A DNA stretch of 64,000 nt from Listeria booriae (GCF_000766865.1 NZ_JNFA01000011.1:310001-374000), one strand, 5' to 3'; counted from the stretch's first letter, positions 45,590 to 55,021 are shown. Notes: generated by a model from the sequence alone, not told the origin. A program made the numbers and translations.

Positions 45590-47359
45590 TTACTTTTCCC
45601 CCTCTAATTGTATTGCGATTGCGACACAGCCATTTCCTGCATTCATCGCGATGATCGACGATATTCCCGTTACATAAGCTGGTGCTTTCCCAACAAGATC
45701 TGTAAAAAGTGCCGTGTATTCTTCCGCACGTTCTGGTGTGTTGGCGTGGACAATCGCGTAATCCGCCACGCTTCCTTGCGCCATCATTTTTTTCACGCGT
45801 TTCACGATTTTATTGGTGCTTCCAGATAAACTAAACGCAATGTCGCTCACCACTCCCGCACCAGTTTCCGATAAAGACACGACCGGTTTTAAATTTAGCG
45901 TATTACCAATCGCGCCACCCTTCTCGCCTAGTCGCCCAGAACGAATCATCGCGTCCAAATTCGGAACACTAACAAAAATCTTCGTTCGCGTGATGCTTTG
46001 TTTCACAAAATCTTGCACTTCGGTAAATGTTTTTCCGGCAGCAATTTGTTCTGCCGCCGCTTTCACAATGAGGCCTTGCGCGCCAGAGTTTTGCATCGTA
46101 TCGATTACAGCGATATTTGCCTCAATCCCCGCTGCTGCGCGCTTCATCGTTTCGTACGTGCCGCTAAGTTTCCTCGCCACCGTCAAAACAAGAATCTCAT
46201 CGTAATGATTCGCCAAAAACGACAATTGATTCGCGACTGCTTTTTCGTTTGGCTGTGAGGAACTTGGATACGCCTTGCTATCACTAATGTTTGTAAGTAA
46301 TGTCTCGGTTGTCATCGTCAATTTATCCAAATAAACATTGTCATCCCACGAAATCGGCAGTGGAATCATCTGAATTTGGTATTTCTCGAGTAAACTTGGT
46401 GGCAAATCGGCGACAGAATCAGTCACTAGCGCAATGCGATGTTTGCGGTGATGTATAATATCGTATTGATTTTGCATATCATCGACTTTTTGCTGAATCA
46501 TCGTCCCTTGCTTGCTTAAAAAATCCGACACGTTCTGCGGTTCATTTGTATGAATATGCACGCGAACTTTCGTTTCATTTCCCGCAACAATCAGCGAATC
46601 ACCGAATGGCTTCAAATGTGCCGAAATAGCGTCCCGTGAAAGTCCTTCTCCGCGAACTAATACTTCCGTGCAGTAACGAAATGTCGGCGCCTCGTCCAAT
46701 TCCTCCTGAACTGACAAAGCCGGCAAACTTTCCACTTTTGGAACATACGCTTTGTTCCCTAGTGCCAACGTAAACCCTTCTACAAACGTGAAAAATCCTT
46801 TGGCACCAGCATCTACAACACCTTTGTCACGCAGAATCGGTAACATTTTCGGCGTGTTTTCCAATGTTTTTTTGGCGTGATCCAGCGCATTCATCAGTGC
46901 TTCTTGGAAAGCAATACCTTTGTTTGCAGCCTCCGAGATGGCTTCGGACCAGACTTTGATAACCGTAATCATCGTTCCTTCAACTGGGTTTTCCATCGCA
47001 TTATAAGCATAACTCGCACCGCCAGAAACGCTTTTTGAGAAGTCGTGTAGCGTCATTTGTTTATCATCCGATAGGTGAAAGTGCATGCCATTAATGTATT
47101 GCGCGAAAATAATCCCCGAGTTCCCACGAGCACCGAATAATGCCGCTTCTGAAATCGTGTATAGCGTCTCTTTTACCGTATTACCAATTTTTGAATCTTC
47201 GACAATCGAATGCATCGTCTGCGCCAAGTTGCTCCCCGTATCCCCGTCCGCCACAGGAAAAACATTAATCGCATTCAAGCCATCTTTTGCATGAATAACC
47301 GCTCTTGCCCCACCTAAAAAGGCATGATATAGCCGTTTACTGTCTAAAAAATCTGTCAT
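45590..47359 (-). CDS. DAK2-DegV fusion protein (fatty-acid kinase-like)
   Basis: About 589 residues. The N-terminal DhaL/DAK2 domain (about 1-200; [17 protein letters not shown] binds nucleotide through its acidic residues, and GARGNSGII follows) and the FakA-like middle part lead to a C-terminal DegV (EDD) lipid-binding domain (about 310-589; [27 protein letters not shown]). In separate form these are FakA kinase and FakB acyl-carrier proteins that phosphorylate fatty acids. Here both roles seem to be in one chain. The start is ATG 47359 with GGGGG 7 nt upstream. It lies between DUF2177 and DUF1295 membrane genes. Confidence 0.88.
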   Translation of the reverse strand: MTDFLDSKRLYHAFLGGARAVIHAKDGLNAINVFPVADGDTGSNLAQTMHSIVEDSKIGNTVKETLYTISEAALFGARGNSGIIFAQYINGMHFHLSDDKQMTLHDFSKSVSGGASYAYNAMENPVEGTMITVIKVWSEAISEAANKGIAFQEALMNALDHAKKTLENTPKMLPILRDKGVVDAGAKGFFTFVEGFTLALGNKAYVPKVESLPALSVQEELDEAPTFRYCTEVLVRGEGLSRDAISAHLKPFGDSLIVAGNETKVRVHIHTNEPQNVSDFLSKQGTMIQQKVDDMQNQYDIIHHRKHRIALVTDSVADLPPSLLEKYQIQMIPLPISWDDNVYLDKLTMTTETLLTNISDSKAYPSSSQPNEKAVANQLSFLANHYDEILVLTVARKLSGTYETMKRAAAGIEANIAVIDTMQNSGAQGLIVKAAAEQIAAGKTFTEVQDFVKQSITRTKIFVSVPNLDAMIRSGRLGEKGGAIGNTLNLKPVVSLSETGAGVVSDIAFSLSGSTNKIVKRVKKMMAQGSVADYAIVHANTPERAEEYTALFTDLVGKAPAYVTGISSIIAMNAGNGCVAIAIQLEGEK

Positions 47360-47379
47360 ATTTATTCCCCCTATTATTC

Positions 47380-47781
47380 TCAAATATGCCAAATCTTTGC
47401 TAGCCAAAATACAATACCCGATGTTGCTGCTGTAACAAATGCGCCCCAAACTAAATCAAGCGCAGTAATCAACACAGGCCAATCTTTCAATGTCGCCAAA
47501 TTAGTCAAATCATACGTCGCATAGCAAAGCAATCCTAAGAAAGCTCCCGCAAAAATCGCAAATGAAAGACTCTCTTTAGCCAATGCAGGTTCTATCACGA
47601 AAAACACAATCCCGCAAACAAACAACACATAAAACAATAACGCCGCGCCAAATCGTACGTTTCCAGCCATCAAATCCCCAAGGTAATTTCGGTACAAATT
47701 TTTGGCAATCAGACCTAACCAAATGGCATCAATCAGTAGGAAAACAACGAAGGCAATTCCAGCTAACTTAGCAAAATACAT
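47380..47781 (-). CDS. DUF2177 family membrane protein
   Basis: 133 residues with four membrane helices and the DUF2177 features FLLIDAIWLG near the N-terminus and CYATYDLTNLATLKDWP in the third segment. Function unknown. It is the first gene of a three-gene operon with the DAK2-DegV fusion (20-nt gap) and the DUF1295 protein, hinting at a lipid-related role. Confidence 0.85.
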   Translation of the reverse strand: MYFAKLAGIAFVVFLLIDAIWLGLIAKNLYRNYLGDLMAGNVRFGAALLFYVLFVCGIVFFVIEPALAKESLSFAIFAGAFLGLLCYATYDLTNLATLKDWPVLITALDLVWGAFVTAATSGIVFWLAKIWHI

Positions 47782-47881
47782 AATACCGCGAACCTTTCCT
47801 ATTTTATTTTTTTATGCTTGGTTTATTATAACAATCTAAGGCGCGATTTAGCTATTTTTTTGATTTATCCACAAACAAAGA

Positions 47882-48097
47882 TTGGGCCAAAACTCCAGAC
47901 AAAGCAAAACCGCCCAGCCTTTTACTTTGGGTAGGACGAAAAATCTTGCTTTACACAAATCGAGCGAAAGCGTTTGTATTCAGGAAGTTTGGTGGAAGCC
48001 GGAAGCGGAGCATACTTGTGTATGTGAGAACCGGAAGTCCGCCAAACTTCCTGAATGCGAGCGCTTGTCGCCGATTTATTCGGGGTATACCCCAAAC
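47882..48097. repeat. Structured dispersed repeat, copy 2 (candidate non-coding RNA element)
   Basis: Second copy of the element at 7538-7755, nearly the same over the central 130 bp. The 19-bp stem is at 47978-47996 with 48038-48056. Its A47985-T48049 pair replaces the G-C pair of copy 1, a compensatory change. The T-G wobble of copy 1 is also kept. It lies between the DUF2177 operon start and a terminator. No TIR-bounded transposase or target-site duplication is evident. Confidence 0.75.
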
Positions 48098-48103
48098 TAA
48101 AAA

Positions 48104-48127
48104 AGACCAGTCAGGGGAAACTGGTCT
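48104..48127 (-). terminator. Intrinsic terminator
   Basis: AGACCAGT (48104-48111) and ACTGGTCT (48120-48127) form a perfect 8-bp stem with an 8-nt loop. On the minus strand a TTTTTT-type tail follows (ACTGGTCTTTTTTAG). It probably ends the transcript of the 48279 gene and/or flanks the repeat element. Confidence 0.7.
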
Positions 48128-48278
48128 AAAAAAAGGGAGTTTGTTAAGGGACAACACAATTAGAAAAAGGGGGGAAACTAATTGCTGTCCTTGCTTTACA
48201 TTCTCTATAATACAGGGCTTCGATGAGATTATGCAGGGGCATTCATGAGAATTTCATGATAGTTTACGGTATTTTCAC
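48128..48278. other. Non-coding segment with a long inverted repeat
   Basis: AATTAG and CTAATT flank AAAAAGGGGGGAAA, with GGGACA further out pairing to TGTCC (about 48147-48195), giving an imperfect hairpin. No gene or clear promoter is seen. Confidence 0.4.
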
Positions 48279-48572
48279 TCATGTAAAGCTGTATTTCACC
48301 GTGCCTTGTGGCGTTATGTCTTGAATCTCTAGGTTTCGACGCGATATATTGTTTATGTCACCGATTGCTTTAATTATAATGGCGCTTTCTGTATTTAAGT
48401 ACGATAACATGATTTTTGTATCGGATGGGTGCGTTTCAAAGACAATATCTTCTGATTCACCAATTGCTAGTTTTTTAACCGCTGTTGTTTTTTTTTGCCC
48501 TTCAATATATAAAAATATCTTCTGTGTCAGTGCTTGTGTTGTACTATTTTTCACTGTGATTGTGAACTGCAT
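48279..48572 (-). CDS. Small conserved-looking protein of unknown function
   Basis: 97 residues from ATG 48572 (AAGGAG 8 nt upstream; the GTG at 48581 is inside that spacing). It is beta-rich in appearance with alternating hydrophobics (MQFTITVKNSTTQALTQKIF, KLAIGESEDIVFE), no signal peptide or membrane segment. The start overlaps the end of the LD-carboxypeptidase gene by 22 nt, so translation is probably coupled. No known family recognised. Confidence 0.65.
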   Translation of the reverse strand: MQFTITVKNSTTQALTQKIFLYIEGQKKTTAVKKLAIGESEDIVFETHPSDTKIMLSYLNTESAIIIKAIGDINNISRRNLEIQDITPQGTVKYSFT

Positions 48573-49426
48573 CTCTGCCACTCCTTATCGTTAAAATTAC
48601 TCCCAAACGGGCAAGGTTTCGCGTTTTCATTATGTCCAATCGCTGTTGTTTTCACGAGAAACTTCTCGTATTTCTGCGTGTAAGCTTGCACCATTTCAGG
48701 AACTTCCGCCGCCAAACCCAGTTTTTCCATTTCTGTAAAAGTACCTAAAATAACCCCGTTCGCCTTCGCAAAATAGCCTATTTGATCGAGTTGCGCTAAG
48801 TAGGTCGCAATCTTATTCCGATCACCACTCATCGCCTCCAGCAAAACCACCTTGCCAGCAGGGTCTGGCAAATAAGGCGTACCGGCAAGTTTCAGCAAAC
48901 AACGAATGTTTCCACCAATCACCATCCCCGTCATATCCTTACTTTCCGAAACCATTTCATAAGGAATCGCCGCATTTTCTCCCCTTACAAAAGCATTTTC
49001 AAACTGGCGCAATTGCAATTCTGTCTCATTCCCCGCCAAATGCAACACTTGATAATTCCACCCAGCAACCCCTGTTTTCGCAAAAATCGCGTTCAAAACC
49101 ACCGTCAAATCACTATACCCAACAAACGGCTTCCCCGCCTTCTCAATCACCGCGAAATCCAAATATGACAAAATCTCATTCGCCAAATCGCCTCCCGAAA
49201 TATCAAAAATTCCCTTGATTTCTGGATTTTGATACATCGCCATCAAATCCGCCGCACGCACGCGAGCCTCTCTATCCTCATCCTCAAAAATCGAAGCCGA
49301 CCGTATCGTTCTAATCCCAAACCGCTCCAACAACAATTGTTCCACACGCTCTACATCCGCCACACGGTCCCGCGTCCGAGCATTAGAACATCCCACCAAA
49401 CCAATCACATCTCCATTATGTAACAC
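48551..49426 (-). CDS. LD-carboxypeptidase/MccF-like S66 peptidase
   Basis: About 291 residues. An N-terminal VIGLVGCSNA strand, the catalytic-serine GYSDLT motif (about residue 104), the glutamate in LLEAMSGD and the histidine in AIGHNENAKPCPFG are laid out as in S66 peptidases. Family members either trim the tetrapeptide of recycled murein (LdcA) or cleave and inactivate microcin C-like compounds (MccF). The enzyme is cytoplasmic. I chose GTG 49426, 6 nt after GGAGGGG; the ATG at 49462 has no site. Confidence 0.85.
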   Translation of the reverse strand: MLHNGDVIGLVGCSNARTRDRVADVERVEQLLLERFGIRTIRSASIFEDEDREARVRAADLMAMYQNPEIKGIFDISGGDLANEILSYLDFAVIEKAGKPFVGYSDLTVVLNAIFAKTGVAGWNYQVLHLAGNETELQLRQFENAFVRGENAAIPYEMVSESKDMTGMVIGGNIRCLLKLAGTPYLPDPAGKVVLLEAMSGDRNKIATYLAQLDQIGYFAKANGVILGTFTEMEKLGLAAEVPEMVQAYTQKYEKFLVKTTAIGHNENAKPCPFGSNFNDKEWQRCSSQSQ

Positions 49427-49541
49427 ACGAATCCCCTCCAAATCACCATAAGTGTAGCACATTTCCAGAAAAATTAGTTAGATTTTGTAATATTAGTTTA
49501 GGGTATAGGAATAGTAAAGTTTAGATTTAGGAGGGGTTTAG

Positions 49542-50249
49542 ATGTACGCAGGAATGCCAGCTAATGATTTTTCGGCTATTGAAAAAGTTAAAAAGATATT
49601 TAAGAATCGGCCAGACTTTCTGGAACATGGCTCGCAGGAACGGATTAAGAAGGGAGAGCATGTCCAGTTCTCGGCGACGCCGTATTTCTTTTTTGTTGAA
49701 AGCGGGTATTTGAAATATAAATTTGATAATCATTATGAACATAAATATAGTGTTTTGACGGGGCCTGGCGATTCGATCGTGTTTCCGACCATTGACAATG
49801 AGTTGAATAATGAGCCGATTGGGATAGCGTTGACGGATATGGTTCTATGGAAGGTAGAATATGCTTTTTTTCAAGAGGTTACGGCTATGGAGGACCCTAG
49901 TAATTCTTTGCTGATTGATCATTTAATCAGATCGCGGCGGCATCTTTATATTAATACGATTCAATCGGGGTTGACGCCAACGCAGCGGGCTTTGTTTAAT
50001 ATGTATCGAATGATGGACATAGGATTTCATACTTCGGCCAGTCAAGTGGAGTTGCCTGAGTTTGTGACACTAGCTTTACTCGCTGATCTAGCGAACATTA
50101 ATCCTTCTTATTTGTCGACTTCTTTAAGACCATTGCACGAAAGCGGGTTGTTGCTTTCCAATAAACGTCCTTGGGTAATTACGGATGTTGCGAAATTTAT
50201 TGCGTTACTTAAAGAAGAAAAAATTCCATTGTTGTTTACGAAGTCATAA
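49542..50249 (+). CDS. Crp/Fnr-like (PrfA-type) transcriptional regulator
   Basis: 235 residues: sensor beta-roll (YFFFVESGYLKYK, SVLTGPGDSIVFPT), long helix (IDHLIRSRRHLYINTIQSGL) and a C-terminal helix-turn-helix (LALLADLANINPSYLSTSLR) ending in a wing (LLLSNKRPWVITD). The cyclic-nucleotide signature is not visible. AGGAGGGG precedes the ATG. It is monocistronic, converging on topB with a shared terminator. Target genes are unknown. Confidence 0.8.
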   Translation: MYAGMPANDFSAIEKVKKIFKNRPDFLEHGSQERIKKGEHVQFSATPYFFFVESGYLKYKFDNHYEHKYSVLTGPGDSIVFPTIDNELNNEPIGIALTDMVLWKVEYAFFQEVTAMEDPSNSLLIDHLIRSRRHLYINTIQSGLTPTQRALFNMYRMMDIGFHTSASQVELPEFVTLALLADLANINPSYLSTSLRPLHESGLLLSNKRPWVITDVAKFIALLKEEKIPLLFTKS

Positions 50250-50292
50250 AAAAATACACGCCCAGTTTGGAGATTTGGGCGTGTATTTTTTG
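50250..50292. terminator. Bidirectional intrinsic terminator
   Basis: AAAAAATACACGCCCA (50250-50265) pairs perfectly with TGGGCGTGTATTTTTT (50277-50292), a 16-bp stem with an 11-nt loop. It ends the Crp-like gene on one strand and topB on the other. Confidence 0.92.
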
Positions 50293-50294
50293 CT

Positions 50295-52439
50295 TTATTT
50301 TAGTTTTAATTTGGCAAGTGCTTCGGCCATCGGGTTATTGAACGGTTCGTCTTCTTGTTTGTTCTGTTTCTTCATATAGTTAGCGACTTCTTTTTTGGAG
50401 ACGTTTTTGTTCTTCTCGTTGCCGCGTCTGGCGTTGAATGAGGAGAGCTTTTCGCGGTAGCCGCAAGAACATGTGAAAATTTGTTTGTCGCCTTCGCCGC
50501 GTAGTTCCATGCGTTTATGGCAGTTTGGACAGCGGGCGTTTGTTGTTCTGGCAACGGCTTCGCGGTGTCCGCATTCGCGATCTTGGCAGACGAGCATCGT
50601 GCCTTTCTTGCCTTTGACGCGTAGCATTAGTTTGCCGCAGTCTGGACATTTTGTAGATGTGATATTGTCGTGTTTGAATTTCTTGTCGTTTTGCTTGATT
50701 TCATTCACGGCTTTTTTGGCGTAGTCGCGCATTTCGGTAGTGAATGTTGTTTTATCCAGCTTGCCATTGGCGATTTTGGATAGTTTTTGCTCCCAAATCG
50801 CGGTTAGCTCTGGGGATTTCAAGTCTGTTGGCACTAGATCAAGCAGTTGGCGGCCCTTAGAGGTAATCATGATGTCTTTGCCTTGCTTCTCAATGGAAAA
50901 ACTGTTGAAAAGTTTCTCGATGATGTCCGCGCGTGTTGCGACAGTTCCTAGTCCGCCGGTTTCGCCGAGTGTTTTGGCAAGGTCTTTTTTACCGCTCGTC
51001 AGGCTCGGGTTTTCCATTGCGGAAAGTAGGGTTGCTTCGTTGAAACGGGCTGGTGGCTTTGTTTTGCCGGTGTGAATCTGGATGTCGCGGACTTTGATTT
51101 GCTCGCCTTTTTTGAGTTTGGTAACGGTGTCTGTGTCGTTGTCTTCATTATAGACGGCTTTCCAACCGAGTGATTTCACGACTTTGCCCTTAAGACCGAA
51201 TGTTTCGTCGCCGATTTTAGCTTGGACAGCTGTTTCTTCGTACGTGAATGGTGCGGAAAGTACGGCCAAGAAGCGTTTCACAACAAGGTCGTAAATTTTG
51301 CGTTCGCGGTCGTTTAGGTCGGACAAGCTTGGCGTTTCTTCAGTCGGGATAATGGCGTGGTGATCGCTTACTTTGCTATTATCGACGAACGATTTGTTGG
51401 CTTTGATTGGCTTGGATGCTACGGCACGTGCGGGTTTCGCGTAAGGTCCAACACCACAAGCTTCGACGCGTTCTTTTAACGTCGGCACAATGTCATCCGA
51501 AATAAAGCGCGAATCGGTACGTGGATATGTCAACACTTTGTGGCGCTCATACAAGGTTTGCATGATATTCAATGTTTCTTTTGCGGAAAAATCATAGCGT
51601 TTATTGGCGTCACGTTGCAACTCCGTCAAATCGTACAAGCCTGGTGCATGTGTTTTCTTTTCTTTCACGGCCACGTCTGTAATGATCGCGTCTTTGCCAC
51701 GTAAGCTCCGCGCCGTTTTCTCAGCTTCCGCCTCATCAAATGTCTGCCCTTTGCTCCACGAAAAACTACCCTGTTCCGTCACAGCCGTTAGCTGATAAAA
51801 TTCTTTCGGCTTAAATTGGCGAATTTCCTCTTCGCGTTGCGCAATCATCGCAAGTGTCGGCGTTTGCACACGTCCACAAGAAAGTTGGGCATTATATTTT
51901 GTCGTCAAGGCACGTGTGGCGTTAATTCCGACCACCCAATCAGCCTCAGAACGGGCTTCAGCAGAACGATATAAGTTTTCGTAAGCTTTGCCTGGTTGCA
52001 GACGATTGAAGCCTTCACGAATCGCTTTGTCGGTTACAGACGATATCCAGAGGCGTTTAATTGGCTTTTTGACTTTGGCGTATTCAATAATCCAGCGAGC
52101 CACAAGTTCCCCTTCACGCCCCGCGTCCGTTGCAATGATGATTTCACTGACATCTTTACGCGTCATCAAGCTTTTCACCGTTTCATACTGTTTCCGTGTT
52201 TGCTTGATTGGCACGAGTTTCATTTTTTGCGGAAGCATTGGCAGATCTTCCATGTTCCACGATTTATATTTAGTGTCATAATTCTCTGGATCGGCGAGCG
52301 TGATCAAGTGACCGAGCGCCCATGTAACAATATACTTCGAGCCTTCCAAGTACCCGTTCTTCCCTTGCTTACAACCAAGAACGCGCGCAATATCTTTCCC
52401 AACAGAAGGCTTCTCTGCTAAAACTACTATTTTTGTCAT
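50295..52439 (-). CDS. topB: DNA topoisomerase III
   Basis: A 714-residue type IA topoisomerase. TOPRIM domain with VLAEKPSVGKDIA at the start and IIATDAGREGE (about 101-111), the SCGRVQTPTL segment, and catalytic Tyr305 in LTYPRTDSRF. The C-terminal part carries a zinc-ribbon-like module (CPDCGKL, then CQDRECGH, CPNCHKR, CSCGYRE) and a basic tail. It relaxes negatively supercoiled DNA and resolves recombination intermediates. The length fits chromosomal Firmicute TopB; I see no plasmid or conjugative genes beside it. Confidence 0.93.
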   Translation of the reverse strand: MTKIVVLAEKPSVGKDIARVLGCKQGKNGYLEGSKYIVTWALGHLITLADPENYDTKYKSWNMEDLPMLPQKMKLVPIKQTRKQYETVKSLMTRKDVSEIIIATDAGREGELVARWIIEYAKVKKPIKRLWISSVTDKAIREGFNRLQPGKAYENLYRSAEARSEADWVVGINATRALTTKYNAQLSCGRVQTPTLAMIAQREEEIRQFKPKEFYQLTAVTEQGSFSWSKGQTFDEAEAEKTARSLRGKDAIITDVAVKEKKTHAPGLYDLTELQRDANKRYDFSAKETLNIMQTLYERHKVLTYPRTDSRFISDDIVPTLKERVEACGVGPYAKPARAVASKPIKANKSFVDNSKVSDHHAIIPTEETPSLSDLNDRERKIYDLVVKRFLAVLSAPFTYEETAVQAKIGDETFGLKGKVVKSLGWKAVYNEDNDTDTVTKLKKGEQIKVRDIQIHTGKTKPPARFNEATLLSAMENPSLTSGKKDLAKTLGETGGLGTVATRADIIEKLFNSFSIEKQGKDIMITSKGRQLLDLVPTDLKSPELTAIWEQKLSKIANGKLDKTTFTTEMRDYAKKAVNEIKQNDKKFKHDNITSTKCPDCGKLMLRVKGKKGTMLVCQDRECGHREAVARTTNARCPNCHKRMELRGEGDKQIFTCSCGYREKLSSFNARRGNEKNKNVSKKEVANYMKKQNKQEDEPFNNPMAEALAKLKLK

Positions 52440-52485
52440 TTTAAAATTCCTTTCTGGATTTGAGATACGTTTATTTTAACATAGA

Positions 52486-52820
52486 AAAGGATTACATGCT
52501 CACTGCGTTCACATGCATATTGAGGTTCTAATTCAGCAGTATTCGCTTCATAAGAACCACAACAAGGCTGAAACGGCTCGTTCAGCCACGAAAAAGCTTG
52601 GAGCAGGCGCAGCGAAAACCCTCCTTTGGTTTTTGCGGAGGCTGTGAAAGCTTCGAGTGGCTAGATACAGAAGGAAGGCAGTTTCACTACGTTCAACTGC
52701 ATATTGAGTTTCTAACTCAGCAGAATTCGCTTCGTAAGAGCCACAACAAAGCTAGATCCGGAGGCGCTAAACTTCACTCAGGAAAAGGATTACATGCGCA
52801 TTGAGATTCTAAATACGACG
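52486..52820. repeat. Intergenic direct-repeat element
   Basis: Two copies of a roughly 76-bp unit (52501-52576 and 52685-52759) are about 80 percent identical. A 15-bp motif GAAAAGGATTACATGC occurs before the first and after the second copy (52485-52500 and 52782-52797), and a third fragment follows (GCATTGAGATTCTAAATA). Copy 2 contains a TGAGTT-TCT-AACTCA dyad. An 86-codon-scale frame here has no ribosome-binding site. No coding function or known element is recognised. Confidence 0.6.
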
Positions 52821-52872
52821 CCAAACAATATTCATCTTCTTTTTATTGTCCATTCTTTTAAAAATAAAAGAC

Positions 52873-52900
52873 TAGACATTTAAAATAAAATGCGTATAAT
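52873..52900 (+). promoter_or_regulatory. Sigma-A-type promoter of the PTS IIC gene
   Basis: TAGACA (52873-52878) and TATAAT (52895-52900) with a 16-bp spacer, 49 nt upstream of the PTS start codon. The -35 region contains CTAGACA, which matches a half-site of the GntR operator at 54266-54287. Confidence 0.7.
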
Positions 52901-52907
52901 AAAAACT

Positions 52908-52921
52908 AGAAAACGTTTTCG
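52908..52921 (+). promoter_or_regulatory. Catabolite-responsive element (cre)
   Basis: AGAAAACGTTTTCG matches the CcpA consensus TGWAARCGYTWNCA at 12 of 14 positions and contains a perfect 12-bp palindrome. Its place just after the -10 box implies glucose repression by CcpA through roadblock at the start site. Confidence 0.8.
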
Positions 52922-52948
52922 CGATTTTAAAAATGGAGGAGTTTTTTC

Positions 52949-54235
52949 ATGAATAAATTTATGGAGTTGCTTGGAGAAAAATTAATGCCGTTTGCAGCTA
53001 AGCTTGGCGAAAATCGCTATTTAGGTAGTTTACGCGACGCATTTATGTTAGCGTTTCCACTAACAATGTTTGGCTCGATAGCCGTTGTTCTAATGAATTT
53101 GCCGTTTTGGAGCGATTCTACGAAGGAGACGTTACAACTTTATTTGGGAAGTGCGCAAAGTGCAACGATGAGTATTATGACCGTGTTTGTCGTTTTTGGG
53201 ATTGGTTATGCGCTTTCTAATTACTATAAAGTTGAAGCTATATACGGCGGGGCTATCGCGCTTGCCAGTTTTTTGATTTTAACGCCATTCTTTTTCAATA
53301 GTGAAAAGGGAGAACTGATTACTGGTGCGCTTTCGCTAGATCGTTTGGGCGCTAAGGGTATGTTTATTGGTATGATTACGGCTTTCGTTGCTGCTGAGTT
53401 GTACCGCTTTTTCGTTGGTCGGAATTGGACAATTAAGATGCCTCCTGGAGTACCGCCAGCCGTTGCTAAGTCCTTTGCAGCCTTGATTCCTGCTATTTTA
53501 ACTTTATCTATTTTTCTACTTATTAATATTTTCGTGCAGGCGCTGTTTAATACGAACTTGCACGATGTGATTTATACAACAATTCAAAAACCGCTTGTCG
53601 GACTAGGTTCTGGAATTGTGCCGACATTGATCGCCCTGTTTTTTGTTCAGGTGTTGTGGTTCTTCGGGCTTCACGGCCAAATTATTGTCAATTCAGTGAT
53701 GGATCCGATTTGGAATACGTTGATGCTCGAAAATTTAGATGCTTATAAAGCTGGGCTGCCGTTGCCGCATATTATTACCAAGCCGTTTATGGAAGTTTTC
53801 ACAGTTGGGCTTGGTGGGTCTGGAATGACGCTTGCCGTGGTTATTACGCTCGCCTTCTTTATGAAGAGTAAGCAAAGTAAGGAGATTGGTCGTTTGGCGC
53901 TTGGGCCAGGGCTTTTCAACGTGAATGAACCGATTTTGTTTGGGATGCCGATTGTTCTTAACGCGACGATTTTAATTCCGTGGATACTTGCACCACTTGT
54001 TGTTACGCTATTTAACTATCTCGTTATGGCTGCGGGCATTGTTCCACCTCCGACCGGAGTTGCCGTTCCGTGGACAGTTCCGATTATTATTAACGGGATT
54101 TTAGCAACGAATTCATGGCTTGGCGGCGCACTCCAAGTAGTCGATTTCTTCATTGTCTTCCTGATTTGGTATCCATTCTTGAAATTGGTTGACCGTAGCA
54201 ATCTTGCTCGTGAAAATGAAGCGACACAGGAATAA
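52949..54235 (+). CDS. PTS lactose/cellobiose-family IIC permease
   Basis: A 428-residue membrane protein with ten or so helices and the signature features of the cellobiose IIC family (LRDAFMLAFPLTMFGSIAVV, WFFGLHGQ, NEPILFGMPIVLNATILIPW). It imports a beta-glucoside or chitobiose-like sugar with phosphorylation by IIA and IIB proteins. None are encoded next to it, so it must borrow them from elsewhere. It is expressed from a promoter with a cre site and followed by a GntR regulator gene in the same direction. GGAGGAG precedes the ATG. Confidence 0.9.
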   Translation: MNKFMELLGEKLMPFAAKLGENRYLGSLRDAFMLAFPLTMFGSIAVVLMNLPFWSDSTKETLQLYLGSAQSATMSIMTVFVVFGIGYALSNYYKVEAIYGGAIALASFLILTPFFFNSEKGELITGALSLDRLGAKGMFIGMITAFVAAELYRFFVGRNWTIKMPPGVPPAVAKSFAALIPAILTLSIFLLINIFVQALFNTNLHDVIYTTIQKPLVGLGSGIVPTLIALFFVQVLWFFGLHGQIIVNSVMDPIWNTLMLENLDAYKAGLPLPHIITKPFMEVFTVGLGGSGMTLAVVITLAFFMKSKQSKEIGRLALGPGLFNVNEPILFGMPIVLNATILIPWILAPLVVTLFNYLVMAAGIVPPPTGVAVPWTVPIIINGILATNSWLGGALQVVDFFIVFLIWYPFLKLVDRSNLARENEATQE

Positions 54236-54265
54236 CTCGCCTTTCTGCTCATCATGCGCTATAAT

Positions 54266-54287
54266 TTGTCTATGTTTGACTAGACAA
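54266..54287. promoter_or_regulatory. Probable operator of the GntR/UTRA regulator
   Basis: TTGTCTA (54266-54272) and TAGACAA (54281-54287) form a perfect 7-bp dyad with an 8-nt spacer between the PTS gene and the regulator gene, directly after a TATAAT-like box. The related half-site CTAGACA occurs in the PTS promoter -35 region. Confidence 0.65.
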
Positions 54288-54307
54288 TTAGAAAGAGAGG
54301 CGCAAAG

Positions 54308-55021
54308 ATGACGAAATACGAAGAAATCTCTAAAGATATTCGGGACAAAATTCATTCCGGCATCTATCCTCCAGAATCATTACTGCCAGACCAGTTAACC
54401 CTTTGTAAAACATACGATTGCAGCCGCATGACGATAAAAAAAGCATTTGATATTTTGGCGATGGAAGGCTTGGTTTACAGACAACGTGGTGCAGGAACTT
54501 TTGTGATGAAAAATGCCTTAGCGAACAAGCAGGACGCGAGCTTGCGCGACTATGAAGGCTTGACCAAAATGATGGGAAAAGAACATATTTCAAGCCAGGT
54601 TATCGAATTTACGATTAGCTTTCCTAATGCAAAAGTACAAGAACAACTGCTGATAAAAAAAGACGAGCCAGTGTATTCCATCGTACGGTTGCGACTTCTT
54701 GATGAGAAACCTTATGTTTTGGAGCACACGTTCATGCCGCTAAATGTTGTCACTGGTTTGAATGAAACGATTTTGCACGGTTCGATTTATGATTATTTAA
54801 AACAAGAACTTGGACTAGTTATGAGCGGTGCCTTCCGAAAAATTAATGCGGACAAGCCGTCTGACTACGACAAACTGTATTTGAATTGCGGTGAACATGA
54901 CCCGGTTCTTGAAGTGGAGCAAGTTGTGTATTCAAAAGATGGACGTCCGATTGAATATTCTCGTTCGCGACACCGTTATGATACGCGAAGTTTTATTATG
55001 TTAGATCATCGTGAACCGTGA
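54308..55021 (+). CDS. GntR family regulator with UTRA domain
   Basis: 237 residues: an N-terminal GntR winged helix (ISKDIRDKIHSGIYPPESLL, YDCSRMTIKKAFDILAMEGL, RQRGAGTFV) and a C-terminal UTRA effector domain (about 80-235; VLEHTFMPLNV, EVEQVVYSKDGRPIEYSRSR). This HutC-type layout senses phosphorylated sugars, as in BglR and YydK. It is probably a repressor of the adjacent PTS IIC gene and of itself, acting through the TTGTCTA dyad. Confidence 0.9.
   Translation: MTKYEEISKDIRDKIHSGIYPPESLLPDQLTLCKTYDCSRMTIKKAFDILAMEGLVYRQRGAGTFVMKNALANKQDASLRDYEGLTKMMGKEHISSQVIEFTISFPNAKVQEQLLIKKDEPVYSIVRLRLLDEKPYVLEHTFMPLNVVTGLNETILHGSIYDYLKQELGLVMSGAFRKINADKPSDYDKLYLNCGEHDPVLEVEQVVYSKDGRPIEYSRSRHRYDTRSFIMLDHREP

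Noticed and set aside
50295..52439. topB as a sign of an integrated conjugative element
   Set aside because: Only TopB is present; there are no relaxase, coupling protein, integrase or attachment repeats nearby, and chromosomal TopB is normal in Firmicutes.
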